NCBI RefSeq assembly: GCF_027923585.1
Contig: NZ_BRPL01000002.1
Coordinates: 248,001-312,000 of the forward strand
Direction: 5' to 3'
From: Philodulcilactobacillus myokonensis
GTDB taxonomy: Bacteria > Bacillota > Bacilli > Lactobacillales > Lactobacillaceae
DNA: 64,000 nt
A model generated the notes under the pieces. It made no database searches, had not been told where the DNA came from, and saw only the letters and a program-made list of their open reading frames with translations. Position numbers and translations under genes: made by a program. Positions 15,207-22,749 of the stretch are shown here, piece by piece. How positions within the stretch are numbered: the first letter of the stretch is position 1; every line of letters begins with the position of its first letter.

Positions 15207-16241
15207 ATGGCATTAATTGAATTACGTGATGTGAACGTTGATTTTAAGCAAAAGAAACACGTTATCCACGCGGTTAGAAATGTTTCATTGAAGATTGAAC
15301 GTGGTGATATTTATGGAATCATTGGATATTCTGGTGCTGGTAAAAGTACACTGGCAAGGGTGATCAATCGTTTACAGAAGCCCACTAGTGGGAAAGTATC
15401 TGTCAATCATCAAGAAATCACCCATTTATCTGGGAAGAAATTAAGGGATGAACGAAAGAACATTGGAATTGTTTTCCAACAGTTTAATTTGATGCAAACT
15501 AAAACGATTGCTCAAAATGTTGCTTATCCGTTAATTTTTAAACCGAATGATCAGAAGAGAAAAGAAGTTGATCGTTTATTAAAGCTAGTTGGTTTGGAAG
15601 ATAAACGTTCTGTCTATCCCAAACAACTATCAGGTGGCCAAATGCAACGGGTCGCAATTGCTAGGGCATTAGCTAACCATCCCCAAATTTTAATTAGTGA
15701 TGAAGCCACGAGTGCTCTAGATCCAAAAACAACTCAATCCATTTTAAAATTACTAAAGAAATTGAATCAAACCTTGAATTTAACCATCGTTTTGATTACC
15801 CATGAAATGGATGCAATTAAATCAATTTGTAATAAGGTTGCCGTTATGGATGACGGGAAGGTTGTTGAAAATGATAGTCTACTAAACGTTTTCACCCATC
15901 CTAAAACGAACTTATCGCGCAGCTTCGTTGATGAATCCATTCATTTGAAATCATCATTTCAAAAGGTTGCTGATTGGCCAGCATTAAAAGATAAAAACAT
16001 TTTAGAACTTCGTTATGTGGGCGATAAAACATCCAAACCAATCATCATTGATCTTTATCAAAAATACCAAATTGCATCTAGCATTTTATTTGGTAATATT
16101 GAATTCATTCAAAATGTTCCAGTCGGTCATTTGGTGATTGAATTGCCTGCTGATCAAGCATCATTATCCAAAATAAAGGACTATTTGAGTCATCGTGGAA
16201 TTTCATTTAACCAAATTGATTTAGATCAGGAGGCGGTTTAA
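15207..16241 (+). CDS. metN: Methionine ABC transporter, ATP-binding protein
   Basis: A 344-residue ATPase with Walker A GYSGAGKST, signature LSGGQMQRVAIARAL and Walker B ILISDEAT, followed by a C-terminal NIL regulatory domain (about residues 265-340) that binds methionine and gives feedback inhibition in characterised MetNI. GTG 15192 is in frame, but ATG 15207 lies eight bases after GGGGG and starts the usual MALIELRDVNV sequence. Its stop abuts the metI start codon. Confidence 0.95.
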   Translation: MALIELRDVNVDFKQKKHVIHAVRNVSLKIERGDIYGIIGYSGAGKSTLARVINRLQKPTSGKVSVNHQEITHLSGKKLRDERKNIGIVFQQFNLMQTKTIAQNVAYPLIFKPNDQKRKEVDRLLKLVGLEDKRSVYPKQLSGGQMQRVAIARALANHPQILISDEATSALDPKTTQSILKLLKKLNQTLNLTIVLITHEMDAIKSICNKVAVMDDGKVVENDSLLNVFTHPKTNLSRSFVDESIHLKSSFQKVADWPALKDKNILELRYVGDKTSKPIIIDLYQKYQIASSILFGNIEFIQNVPVGHLVIELPADQASLSKIKDYLSHRGISFNQIDLDQEAV

Positions 16242-16919
16242 ATGCAATGGTATGAACAATATTTTCCAAACGCATCGCATATGACATCCCAATTTGTCCA
16301 AGCAACCCAAGAAACGCTTTTCATGACATTTATCACCGCCGTGATTGCAGGAATTTTAGGAATTATCATTGGTGTCTTATTGGTTGTTACTGGACCAGGT
16401 GGAATTGCTAGTAATCGAGCTTTTTATGACATTCTAGATAAAATTGTGAATTTATTTAGATCGATTCCTTTCATCATTTTACTTGCTGTGATTGCACCGT
16501 TTACCCGTTTAATTGTCGGAACTAGCATTGGGACGACCGCATCAATTGTTCCTTTGATCATTGGAACGATTCCATTTTATTCTAGACAGGTTCAAGATTC
16601 ATTGCTAGGTGTTGATCCTGGCATGGTTGAAGCTGCTCAAGCGATGGGATCGACTAAAATTGGCATTGTTTTCAGGGTCTATTTAAAAGAAGGATTGCCA
16701 ACATTGATCAGACAATCAGTTGTAACGCTAATTAGTTTAATTAGCTTGACGGCTATGGTTGGGACCGTTGGTGGTGGTGGATTAGGTAATTTAGCCATCA
16801 TGGTCGGTTATAATCGTTTTGAAAATGATGTCACCATCATTTCATTAATTTTAATTCTAATCATCGTCTTTGCAATTCAATTGATTGGTGACTTACTTGC
16901 TAGATGGGCAGAACCTTAA
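16242..16919 (+). CDS. metI: Methionine ABC transporter, permease
   Basis: A 225-residue permease with five or six membrane segments and the EAA loop around VEAAQAMGSTKIGIVFRVYLKEGLPTL (contacts MetN), as in MetI. Begins at the ATG immediately after the metN stop (TAAATG) with the ribosome binding site CAGGAGGCGG inside metN. Completes the methionine importer. Confidence 0.95.
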   Translation: MQWYEQYFPNASHMTSQFVQATQETLFMTFITAVIAGILGIIIGVLLVVTGPGGIASNRAFYDILDKIVNLFRSIPFIILLAVIAPFTRLIVGTSIGTTASIVPLIIGTIPFYSRQVQDSLLGVDPGMVEAAQAMGSTKIGIVFRVYLKEGLPTLIRQSVVTLISLISLTAMVGTVGGGGLGNLAIMVGYNRFENDVTIISLILILIIVFAIQLIGDLLARWAEP

Positions 16920-16923
16920 AAAC

Positions 16924-16964
16924 AAAAAGCTAGGGCAAAATTATTTTTGCTCTAGCTTTTTATA
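16924..16964. terminator. Bidirectional terminator after metI
   Basis: AAAGCTAGGGCAAAA pairs with TTTTGCTCTAGCTTT, followed by a T run. It separates metI from the converging tetR-type gene. Confidence 0.8.
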
Positions 16965-16966
16965 GC

Positions 16967-17539
16967 TTACTCTAAATGACGGATGAAAGTTTTAATATTT
17001 TGTTCAATGAATTCATCTTGATTAATGCCAATTTTATAAAATCCCTTAAAGATAAAATGACCATAATTAATTAGTAAGAAATTATTAGACTCAGCGTTAA
17101 TATCAACATCAGAATTGATTTCGCCGGCATTTTGCAAGGCTTTAAAATCATAAATGGCCAATTTCTGTGCTTTCCTGGGTAGCTCAGATAAAATTCCATT
17201 TAACTTTGGGGAGCGGTGCAACAATTGTAGCCCTAGAATAAGGAAGGTCTTATTTTTATTGATTTGCTTATAGTATTCCTTTGAAATGTGAATCAAATCT
17301 TTTTCAAGATGACCAGTTGGAATAAAAGTGGAGTTTAAATTCTCAATTTGTTTTAGAAAACGGTTGATGATTTCTTTTAAAATATTTTCTTTATTTTTAA
17401 AATGTCTAAAGATAGTAACTTCATTTACCTGTGCTTCTTCTGCAACTTTTCTAGTAGTCGTTTCGGCATACCCATTTTGAATTAATAATTTTTTGAAAGC
17501 ATTGATGATTTTATCATCAGTGCTGATTTTATTTGCCAT
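16967..17539 (-). CDS. TetR-family repressor
   Basis: A 190-residue regulator with the N-terminal TetR helix-turn-helix TTTRKVAEEAQVNEVTIFRHF (about residues 25-45, split here by two residues of the loop) and a helical ligand domain. ATG 17539 is preferred over ATG 17542 and GTG 17548 because AGGTG lies six bases upstream. It follows the YhgE/Pip exporter gene by 24 bases in the same direction, so both are one operon. The palindrome AAGCAAGTACTTGCTT over the operon promoter (18949-18964) is its likely operator. Confidence 0.85.
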   Translation of the reverse strand: MANKISTDDKIINAFKKLLIQNGYAETTTRKVAEEAQVNEVTIFRHFKNKENILKEIINRFLKQIENLNSTFIPTGHLEKDLIHISKEYYKQINKNKTFLILGLQLLHRSPKLNGILSELPRKAQKLAIYDFKALQNAGEINSDVDINAESNNFLLINYGHFIFKGFYKIGINQDEFIEQNIKTFIRHLE

Positions 17540-17563
17540 CATTTTCACCTGATTATATAAATT

Positions 17564-18889
17564 TTAACCAAGGGAGCTAAAGTCAGTCATTGGTTGATTC
17601 TTTCTAAAGATGATAATAATCAAATTTACAACGATTAGACCAATGCATAGAATAATTGCCGGTTCCCATAGGTTAGATAATAACTGTCCACCATACATAA
17701 TACTAAAATCTGATTGAATTCCATAGTACATCGGTGCAATGTTATGAGCAAATTTAAAGAAACCATTCATGGCTTGGACCGGAACCATTCCAGCACCAGC
17801 AACGACTTGGAGCATCGTTAGGAAAATGTTGATACCAGTTCCCATTTGACCAAGTAACAAAATTGCGATGGCGTTAATGTTGTAAGCACCAAATGCTAGG
17901 ATAGCGTGATTAATGAATAGGTTTACGAATCCAGAGTTTAAATTACCGACTTGGAGGGCAATGACGCCAGATACAATTAATGATCCAATGATTGAAAGTA
18001 AGAAAATGGTTAGTTCTAAATCAATGAATGACATAACTCGGCCAATGATTTTAGCATATTTTGCATAAACACTGTATAGCAGTAACATTCCTAACATTGA
18101 ACCAAGGTAAATTGCTAGGTTAGCAAAGAATGGTGCTAACATCCGGTTCAAACCAGTTTTGATTTTATTTTCGTGGTAAATGTTAGTGCTAATTGAATTT
18201 TCAACGGGTGTATAAACCTGATTAACCTTCTGATTAATCTGATTCTTTTTGGATTGGATTTCTTTTTGGGACTGCTTTTGTGCATCATTTACCTTTTGCT
18301 GCAACTGTTGAGCTGCAATTTGTTGTTGAGCAACTGGTAAAGCAGCAATTTGAGCTTTTTGCTGTGCAACTTCCTGCTTCATTTCGTTTTGCTTAGTTTG
18401 GATGGCAACATTTAATTTCTTCATTTGGGACTGAATTAGAATCGCCTTACTCTTTTGAACGGTAATATTCTTGTCAATATTACTACTAATGCGGCTAGCA
18501 GCTTGATTCATACTGCTGGCAACGGTTGATTGAACAGAATCATTGATGTAAAAGTTTAATTTAGCTTTTTGATTATGTTTAACGCGGCTTGAAAAATTGC
18601 TGGGGATATTAATGACCATGTATGATTTTTGAGATTTAAAATCACGCTTAGCGTCATTTAAATTAGTTTTGACCTTAACGTCCTTAAACGGAACCGCTGA
18701 TTTTAATTTTTGGGTTAAATTTTGTGCCTTTTGATCCTGATTAACAATGGTAATCGGGAGGTGGTTAACTTGTTTTGGCATTCCACTGTATCCAGAATTA
18801 TAAATAAAGAAGATACTGATTCCATAAATAATGATTGCTAGAAAGGCGATTAAAACACCTTTGCTTTTAATAAAATTTTTAAATTGCAT
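17564..18889 (-). CDS. YhgE/Pip-type ABC-2 membrane protein
   Basis: A 441-residue protein with one N-terminal membrane segment (about 12-32), a large external domain including a Gln/Lys-rich coiled coil (about residues 165-220), and a C-terminal block of five or six membrane segments. This is the layout of YhgE/Pip proteins and ABC-2 permeases of the drug or polymer export class; no ATPase gene is adjacent. ATG 18889 is preceded by GGAAG. It is transcribed from a promoter overlapped by a palindrome and followed by its likely TetR repressor, so induction by a toxic ligand is plausible. Confidence 0.75.
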   Translation of the reverse strand: MQFKNFIKSKGVLIAFLAIIIYGISIFFIYNSGYSGMPKQVNHLPITIVNQDQKAQNLTQKLKSAVPFKDVKVKTNLNDAKRDFKSQKSYMVINIPSNFSSRVKHNQKAKLNFYINDSVQSTVASSMNQAASRISSNIDKNITVQKSKAILIQSQMKKLNVAIQTKQNEMKQEVAQQKAQIAALPVAQQQIAAQQLQQKVNDAQKQSQKEIQSKKNQINQKVNQVYTPVENSISTNIYHENKIKTGLNRMLAPFFANLAIYLGSMLGMLLLYSVYAKYAKIIGRVMSFIDLELTIFLLSIIGSLIVSGVIALQVGNLNSGFVNLFINHAILAFGAYNINAIAILLLGQMGTGINIFLTMLQVVAGAGMVPVQAMNGFFKFAHNIAPMYYGIQSDFSIMYGGQLLSNLWEPAIILCIGLIVVNLIIIIFRKNQPMTDFSSLG

Positions 18890-18925
18890 GTTGAAACTTC
18901 CTTTCTTCCTGATTAATTATTTAAA

Positions 18926-18964
18926 ATTATAATTGATTTTAAAATAGAAAGCAAGTACTTGCTT
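18926..18964 (-). promoter_or_regulatory. Promoter with TetR-type operator for the yhgE-tetR operon
   Basis: On the minus strand: -35 TTGCTT (18954-18949), 17-base spacer, -10 TATAAT (18931-18926). The perfect 16-base palindrome AAGCAAGTACTTGCTT (18949-18964) covers the -35 box, the right place for repression by the operon's own TetR protein. Confidence 0.75.
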
Positions 18965-18994
18965 GCATAAAATAAAAATTGAATCAAATCTTAA

Positions 18995-19023
18995 TTGCAA
19001 TTTCAAATCATTTTTAATATAAT
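18995..19023 (+). promoter_or_regulatory. Promoter of the fluoride riboswitch transcript
   Basis: -35 TTGCAA (18995-19000), 17-base spacer, -10 TATAAT (19018-19023); predicted start near 19030, just before the aptamer. Confidence 0.65.
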
Positions 19024-19035
19024 TAAATTAATTTA

Positions 19036-19113
19036 TTGGCGATGACGTTCGCCACGATTTTCTGAAAAGAATGATGACGTCTATGTATCTTTACGGGTGC
19101 ATAGGCGTTTTTT
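19036..19113 (+). promoter_or_regulatory. Fluoride riboswitch (crcB motif) with terminator
   Basis: GGCGATGACGTTCGCC followed by a short spacer and TGATGACGTCTATG match the conserved crcB-motif aptamer. The 3' part is also the left arm of a terminator, ACGTCTATG pairing with CATAGGCGT before TTTTTT (19077-19113). Fluoride binding should prevent termination and switch on the two channel genes downstream. Confidence 0.9.
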
Positions 19114-19137
19114 ATTACTAAACTGGAGGAATTTTAA

Positions 19138-19524
19138 ATGAAAAAAACCATTTATGTTATGGTATTGGCATTCATTGCCGGCGGACTACGAGAATTTTTG
19201 GTTTTAATGACTGGATCGTACCAAAACATTGCAATTACTTTAATTAATATTCTGGGATCATTCTTACTGGCGTTTTTAATTCCACTACTGCCAACTTTAA
19301 AAGCATCGGATGAATTGATTTCCGGTGTTAGTTTAGGCTTTATCGGTAGTTTCACGACCTTTTCAACCTTTGTGATGCAATCGATATTATTATTTAATAA
19401 TCACAAAGTACTGTCAATCCTATTCTTTTTAGGTAACTTAATCGGTGGATTCATTGCGGACATCATTGGTCGAAAGCTTGCGGATAATCTACTTGCTAAG
19501 AATGGTGAGGAGGTTGTGAAATGA
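19138..19524 (+). CDS. crcB: Fluoride channel subunit (CrcB/Fluc), first of pair
   Basis: A 128-residue protein with four membrane helices. The INILGSFLLAF motif and the GSFTTFSTFVMQS break in helix 3 are diagnostic of Fluc fluoride channels, which let F- leave the cell. ATG 19138 follows TGGAGGAATTTTAA. It overlaps the second subunit gene by four bases (ATGA), as expected for a heterodimeric channel made from two antiparallel subunits. Controlled by the upstream fluoride riboswitch. Confidence 0.95.
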   Translation: MKKTIYVMVLAFIAGGLREFLVLMTGSYQNIAITLINILGSFLLAFLIPLLPTLKASDELISGVSLGFIGSFTTFSTFVMQSILLFNNHKVLSILFFLGNLIGGFIADIIGRKLADNLLAKNGEEVVK

Positions 19525-19859
19525 TTGATAAAATATTAATTGCAGCAGCGATAACATCAATTGCCGCGGTGTGTCGATTGGAAACCGTTCGACTGTTCAA
19601 TCATTATTCTTTTCCAGTTGCAACCATTATGATTAACGTTTTAGGCGGCTTTTTGTTAGGATTAGTTAACCATTGGATTGTTGATTCAACGTGGTTATTG
19701 CTAATTGCATCAGCATTCATTAGTGGCTATACGACTTTTTCAACGTTTATGAATGAAACGGTCCAATTGAATTTAGCTGCCGTTTGGCAATCGATACTGT
19801 ATTTTGTTTTAACCGTGGGGCTTGGTCTTGGGTTTGCATGGCTAGGAAACTGGATTTAA
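19521..19859 (+). CDS. crcB: Fluoride channel subunit (CrcB/Fluc), second of pair
   Basis: A 112-residue paralogue of the preceding protein with the same markers: INVLGGFLLGLVNHW in helix 2 and SGYTTFSTFMNE in helix 3. Gram-positive bacteria commonly carry such pairs, which assemble as heterodimers. Its start ATGA overlaps the previous stop, giving coupled translation and equal amounts. Confidence 0.95.
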   Translation: MIDKILIAAAITSIAAVCRLETVRLFNHYSFPVATIMINVLGGFLLGLVNHWIVDSTWLLLIASAFISGYTTFSTFMNETVQLNLAAVWQSILYFVLTVGLGLGFAWLGNWI

Positions 19860-19861
19860 AA

Positions 19862-20791
19862 ATGAAATTATTACCGATGATTAATCAACGTTTGAACGCT
19901 GATATGAAACCAATTCATCATGCATCTTTAAATGAAATGATGGTGGGCTACAGTCAGCAATTTCATCAACGGGTGTTTGTAAAAATTTTTAATGAAGATC
20001 ATAAATCAAAATTCATGACGGAAACAAAGGTTAATCAACAGCTGAACGACCGGGTTTTACAGACGTTTGTGGTGCAATCCAAACCGAAATGGAATGTCCT
20101 AGTGATGAAAGATATCGCACCGCAAAATATTCATTCAGCGATTACACCACGATTGGCTAACCAAATGGGACAGGTTTTAGCACGGTTTCACCAGAACGTT
20201 AGACCATTTCATCCAATGGTAGTGGTTAATCATTTGTTTGCAAAAACATCTTTTGATATTAATCATCTTCAAAATGGTTATGTGCAACAAAGGTTACTAA
20301 GAATGCTTAAAGTTTTTAAAAGCAACCAAAAAAAGTTGCAAAATGATTTTAAACTTCAATCAAAAGTAGTTCTCCATGGTGACGTTGGGATTAGGAACTA
20401 CCAAATTGTTGATCATCATTTGGTATTGATTGATTACGAAAGAGCACGGCTGGGCGTTCCTTATCAGGATGTCATTAAATTATTTTATGAAAATTTTCAT
20501 TTGAACCATCAATTGATTCAAGCCTTCTTGAAAGGATATAATTCAATTCATTATTTTGATAAAGGAACTAAACTTACCAGAAATTTTTTAGTCTTTATGA
20601 CGGCGGTTGGCATTATTAAGTATGTTGAGAAGATTAGGGATGATTCATTTCGAAAGATTGGCGAACAGATGCTTAATCATGTCCAACTTTTTTACAATCT
20701 GATATTAATTAAAAACACAAGGGAAGGCCATATTGATGAAGTTCAAAAAAATCTTGTTTGCAAGTGTTGTTCTATTAATTGCCGATTTTAG
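19862..20791 (+). CDS. Aminoglycoside/choline-kinase-like phosphotransferase
   Basis: A 309-residue protein of the APH/choline kinase fold. The catalytic and metal-binding motifs are VVLHGDVGIRNYQIVDHHLV (Brenner motif H-G-D-x5-N) and VLIDYERARLG, about residues 172-205. A reading frame extends upstream to 19784, but ATG 19862, two bases after the crcB stop, is the natural start. The C-terminus runs 56 bases into the next gene in another frame and ends in an odd CKCCSINCRF tail, suggesting the original stop was lost. The phosphate acceptor (sugar, choline, antibiotic) is unknown. Probably co-transcribed with crcB. Confidence 0.75.
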   Translation: MKLLPMINQRLNADMKPIHHASLNEMMVGYSQQFHQRVFVKIFNEDHKSKFMTETKVNQQLNDRVLQTFVVQSKPKWNVLVMKDIAPQNIHSAITPRLANQMGQVLARFHQNVRPFHPMVVVNHLFAKTSFDINHLQNGYVQQRLLRMLKVFKSNQKKLQNDFKLQSKVVLHGDVGIRNYQIVDHHLVLIDYERARLGVPYQDVIKLFYENFHLNHQLIQAFLKGYNSIHYFDKGTKLTRNFLVFMTAVGIIKYVEKIRDDSFRKIGEQMLNHVQLFYNLILIKNTREGHIDEVQKNLVCKCCSINCRF

Positions 20792-21290
20792 TTTTAGCTT
20801 TTTAAGTTCTAACCAAGCTTCAGCTAAATCTAAATCCAATCAATTCGTTAGCTATACTTATTTTCCTAAAAAAATGCGTGGTAATTGGTATAACTACATT
20901 TCAAAGCATAATCAAAGTTATTACCACATTACTAAGAATAAGATTACCAGTAAATTAACTTTTGGTCGTCATCATTATACTGATTCAAGTTATTTAGTTA
21001 ATTTAAATCATGGTAGGTATAAGAAATTCTATAAGCATCACCACGCTAATGATAAGAAGGTTTGGATTATGGCTGCATCAATGAACTATCGACATATAAA
21101 ATGGATTCAAATTCAAAATATATTTGCGGATACAGCCACCGAAGACTACTTTAATATTGCAAAGCGTGGAAAGTATATGGTATTAAGTGAAGCAGTCAGT
21201 GCTGGGATTGGGTTTACTCAACACTTCTATCACAATAAGAAAGTTGCTAAACATTTAGCTCATAAACGTTATGCTCACTTTTTATATTGA
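20736..21290 (+). CDS. Secreted basic protein of unknown function
   Basis: A 184-residue protein with a signal peptide (about residues 1-30, ending NQASA). The mature part is very basic and rich in Tyr, His and Lys, and begins with a FPKKMRGNWY motif that resembles a VPHDTLGTWY stretch in the secreted protein at 48362-48949. ATG 20736 follows GGGAAGG by eight bases and lies within the kinase gene. Function not recognised; a cell-surface or lipocalin-like role is only a guess. Confidence 0.6.
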   Translation: MKFKKILFASVVLLIADFSFSFLSSNQASAKSKSNQFVSYTYFPKKMRGNWYNYISKHNQSYYHITKNKITSKLTFGRHHYTDSSYLVNLNHGRYKKFYKHHHANDKKVWIMAASMNYRHIKWIQIQNIFADTATEDYFNIAKRGKYMVLSEAVSAGIGFTQHFYHNKKVAKHLAHKRYAHFLY

Positions 21291-21311
21291 TGAAAAATTA
21301 GTTTAAATCTT

Positions 21312-21346
21312 AAAACAGCATTCAGAATATGAATGCTGTTTTTATT
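21312..21346 (+). terminator. Terminator after the secreted protein gene
   Basis: AAACAGCATTCA pairs with TGAATGCTGTTT, followed by TTATT. Confidence 0.8.
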
Positions 21347-21424
21347 GTCTAAATTGACAATTGTATAGAATTTACTTTATAATTAAAATTAAATTTTGAT
21401 TAGAAAATTAAAAACAATGGAGAA

Positions 21425-21616
21425 GTGAGGACAACGCTAATTTCACTAAATAATACTTTCAATGCTGGTGCCACGTTAATTGCATTGGTGTTAAACGGGT
21501 GGTTATCAGACCAATATTCAGTTATGGATGCCTGGATTATTATGGCGGTGGTCGGCTTTATTTTAGCGTTAATTGGATATGTTTTAATTGGTTTGAAAAT
21601 TACTCTAAATCAATAG
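21425..21616 (+). pseudogene. C-terminal remnant of an MFS transporter
   Basis: A 63-residue frame starting with GTG. It covers only the last two membrane helices of a major facilitator permease, with the typical NNTFNAGATLIALVLNG and MDAWIIMAVVGFILALIG stretches. The preceding ten helices are missing and the sequence before 21425 has no matching frame, so this is a truncated relic. A terminator (21619-21657) follows. Confidence 0.7.
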
Positions 21617-21618
21617 AT

Positions 21619-21657
21619 AAATAGAAACCAATCCTTTTATTAGGGATTGGTTTTTGT
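21619..21657 (+). terminator. Terminator after the MFS remnant
   Basis: AAACCAATCC pairs with GGATTGGTTT around TTTTATTA(G), followed by TT-rich sequence. Confidence 0.65.
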
Positions 21658-21713
21658 CTTGAAAAAATATTAAATATTATATAAACAAATTTTGCTTATT
21701 GCTTTATTAATTG

Positions 21714-21745
21714 TTGACTTGAACGTAATGATACGGACTGTATCA
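21714..21745. promoter_or_regulatory. Orphan promoter/operator with TGATAC dyad
   Basis: A -35-like TTGACT (21714-21719) is followed by the inverted repeat TGATAC-GGACT-GTATCA (21729-21745). This is the layout of TetR-type operators of efflux genes, but no TetR gene adjoins it and the nearby transporter is a relic. Confidence 0.45.
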
Positions 21746-21827
21746 CAATAAAATATTCTGCTGATACTAATAATAGCTAGGAATTATTAATATTATAATT
21801 TAATATGGATTTTGGAAAGGGGATAAA

Positions 21828-22544
21828 ATGAAATTTAATGAAAAATTGATTGATTTAAGAAATAAAAGAAATATTACACAAGCTCAACTTTCTAAAAAAC
21901 TTCATGTTTCTAGAGCAACAATTTCTGGTTGGGAAACTGGTCGAAATGTACCTGATTTAGAAATGGTAGTTTACATTTGTGATTTTTTTAATGTTTCTTT
22001 AGATTATATGTTAAGGAGTGATAAAAAAGCTGTGAAGAAAATAAGTATGTCAAAGAAGAAGAAAAACATTTTAATAGTAATAATAGTTATTTTGATTCTT
22101 GCTTTACTTTTCTTTATCAAACAATCTTATGAGGCACAATTATCGATGGTGAAGCCTGAATCTCTTCAAATAGTTAAGGTTAGTAAAGAACCTGTTTATG
22201 TTAATAATAAAAAAGACTATAAATATAATATGGATGTTAAATTAAATTCTCTATTTACAACCTGGGATATACAAAAAAATAAAATCATTAACTTCCCTAG
22301 TGTTCTTTATGGTAAGGGTAAGTACAAAAATAAAATATTTGTGAATTATGATTCAAGAAATTCTTTAAATATTTTTAAAAATATTCATAACAATAACAAA
22401 ATCCAAAAATTACAAATACCATCTAATTATAAAATGGATCATAATTTGCCCTTAAATAGGGGAAAAACAGTAATTCTATATGATGGAATTTCTAAAGATA
22501 ATAAAAATAATAGGATTATAATAAATTCAAATGCTAATAAATAA
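21828..22544 (+). CDS. XRE-family regulator with membrane anchor
   Basis: A 238-residue protein. Residues 5-60 form an XRE helix-turn-helix (NITQAQLSKKLHVSRATISGWE). One hydrophobic segment follows at about 78-96 after a Lys-rich stretch, then an external domain of about 140 residues rich in Asn and Lys. It may sense something outside the cell, but its ligand and targets are unknown. ATG 21828 follows AAAGGGGAT. Its base composition is even more AT-rich than its neighbours, which may indicate acquisition. Confidence 0.7.
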   Translation: MKFNEKLIDLRNKRNITQAQLSKKLHVSRATISGWETGRNVPDLEMVVYICDFFNVSLDYMLRSDKKAVKKISMSKKKKNILIVIIVILILALLFFIKQSYEAQLSMVKPESLQIVKVSKEPVYVNNKKDYKYNMDVKLNSLFTTWDIQKNKIINFPSVLYGKGKYKNKIFVNYDSRNSLNIFKNIHNNNKIQKLQIPSNYKMDHNLPLNRGKTVILYDGISKDNKNNRIIINSNANK

Positions 22545-22568
22545 TCTTTATCTAATTCAAAATACATA

Positions 22569-22603
22569 AAAAGTGCCTATTTGTAAAAATAGACACTTTT
22601 TAG
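22569..22603 (+). terminator. Terminator of the XRE membrane regulator gene
   Basis: AAAAAGTG..CTATTT pairs with AAATAG..CACTTTTT around TGTAA, ending in a short T run. Confidence 0.75.
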
Positions 22604-22612
22604 TTCTAATAT

Positions 22613-22745
22613 AAAATTCGCCAAAATCGTGGAAAAATTCGCCATTTTTTGCACTTTAGAAACATTGATAAATCAACATTCTTAAAAAATTCGCCAAAAT
22701 CATAGAAAAATTCGCCATTTTTCAAACATTTTTCGCCAAATTCAA
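22613..22745. repeat. Array of TTCGCCA direct repeats phased at 21 bp
   Basis: TTCGCCA occurs five times on the plus strand, starting at 22617, 22638, 22690, 22711 and 22732. Spacings are 21, 52, 21 and 21 bases, that is, whole numbers of helical turns. Two near-identical 36-base units, each holding two motifs (AAATTCGCCAAAATC, three variable bases region, then GAAAAATTCGCCATTTTT), make up the core. It sits between two converging genes, where promoters are not expected. It looks like a protein-binding array or iterons. Confidence 0.75.
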
Positions 22746-22749
22746 CTAA

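Noticed and set aside
22613-22745. The TTCGCCA units as a short CRISPR array.
   Set aside because: The repeated part is only 7-15 bases, the spacing is 21 bases without unique spacers of normal size, and no cas genes are present.
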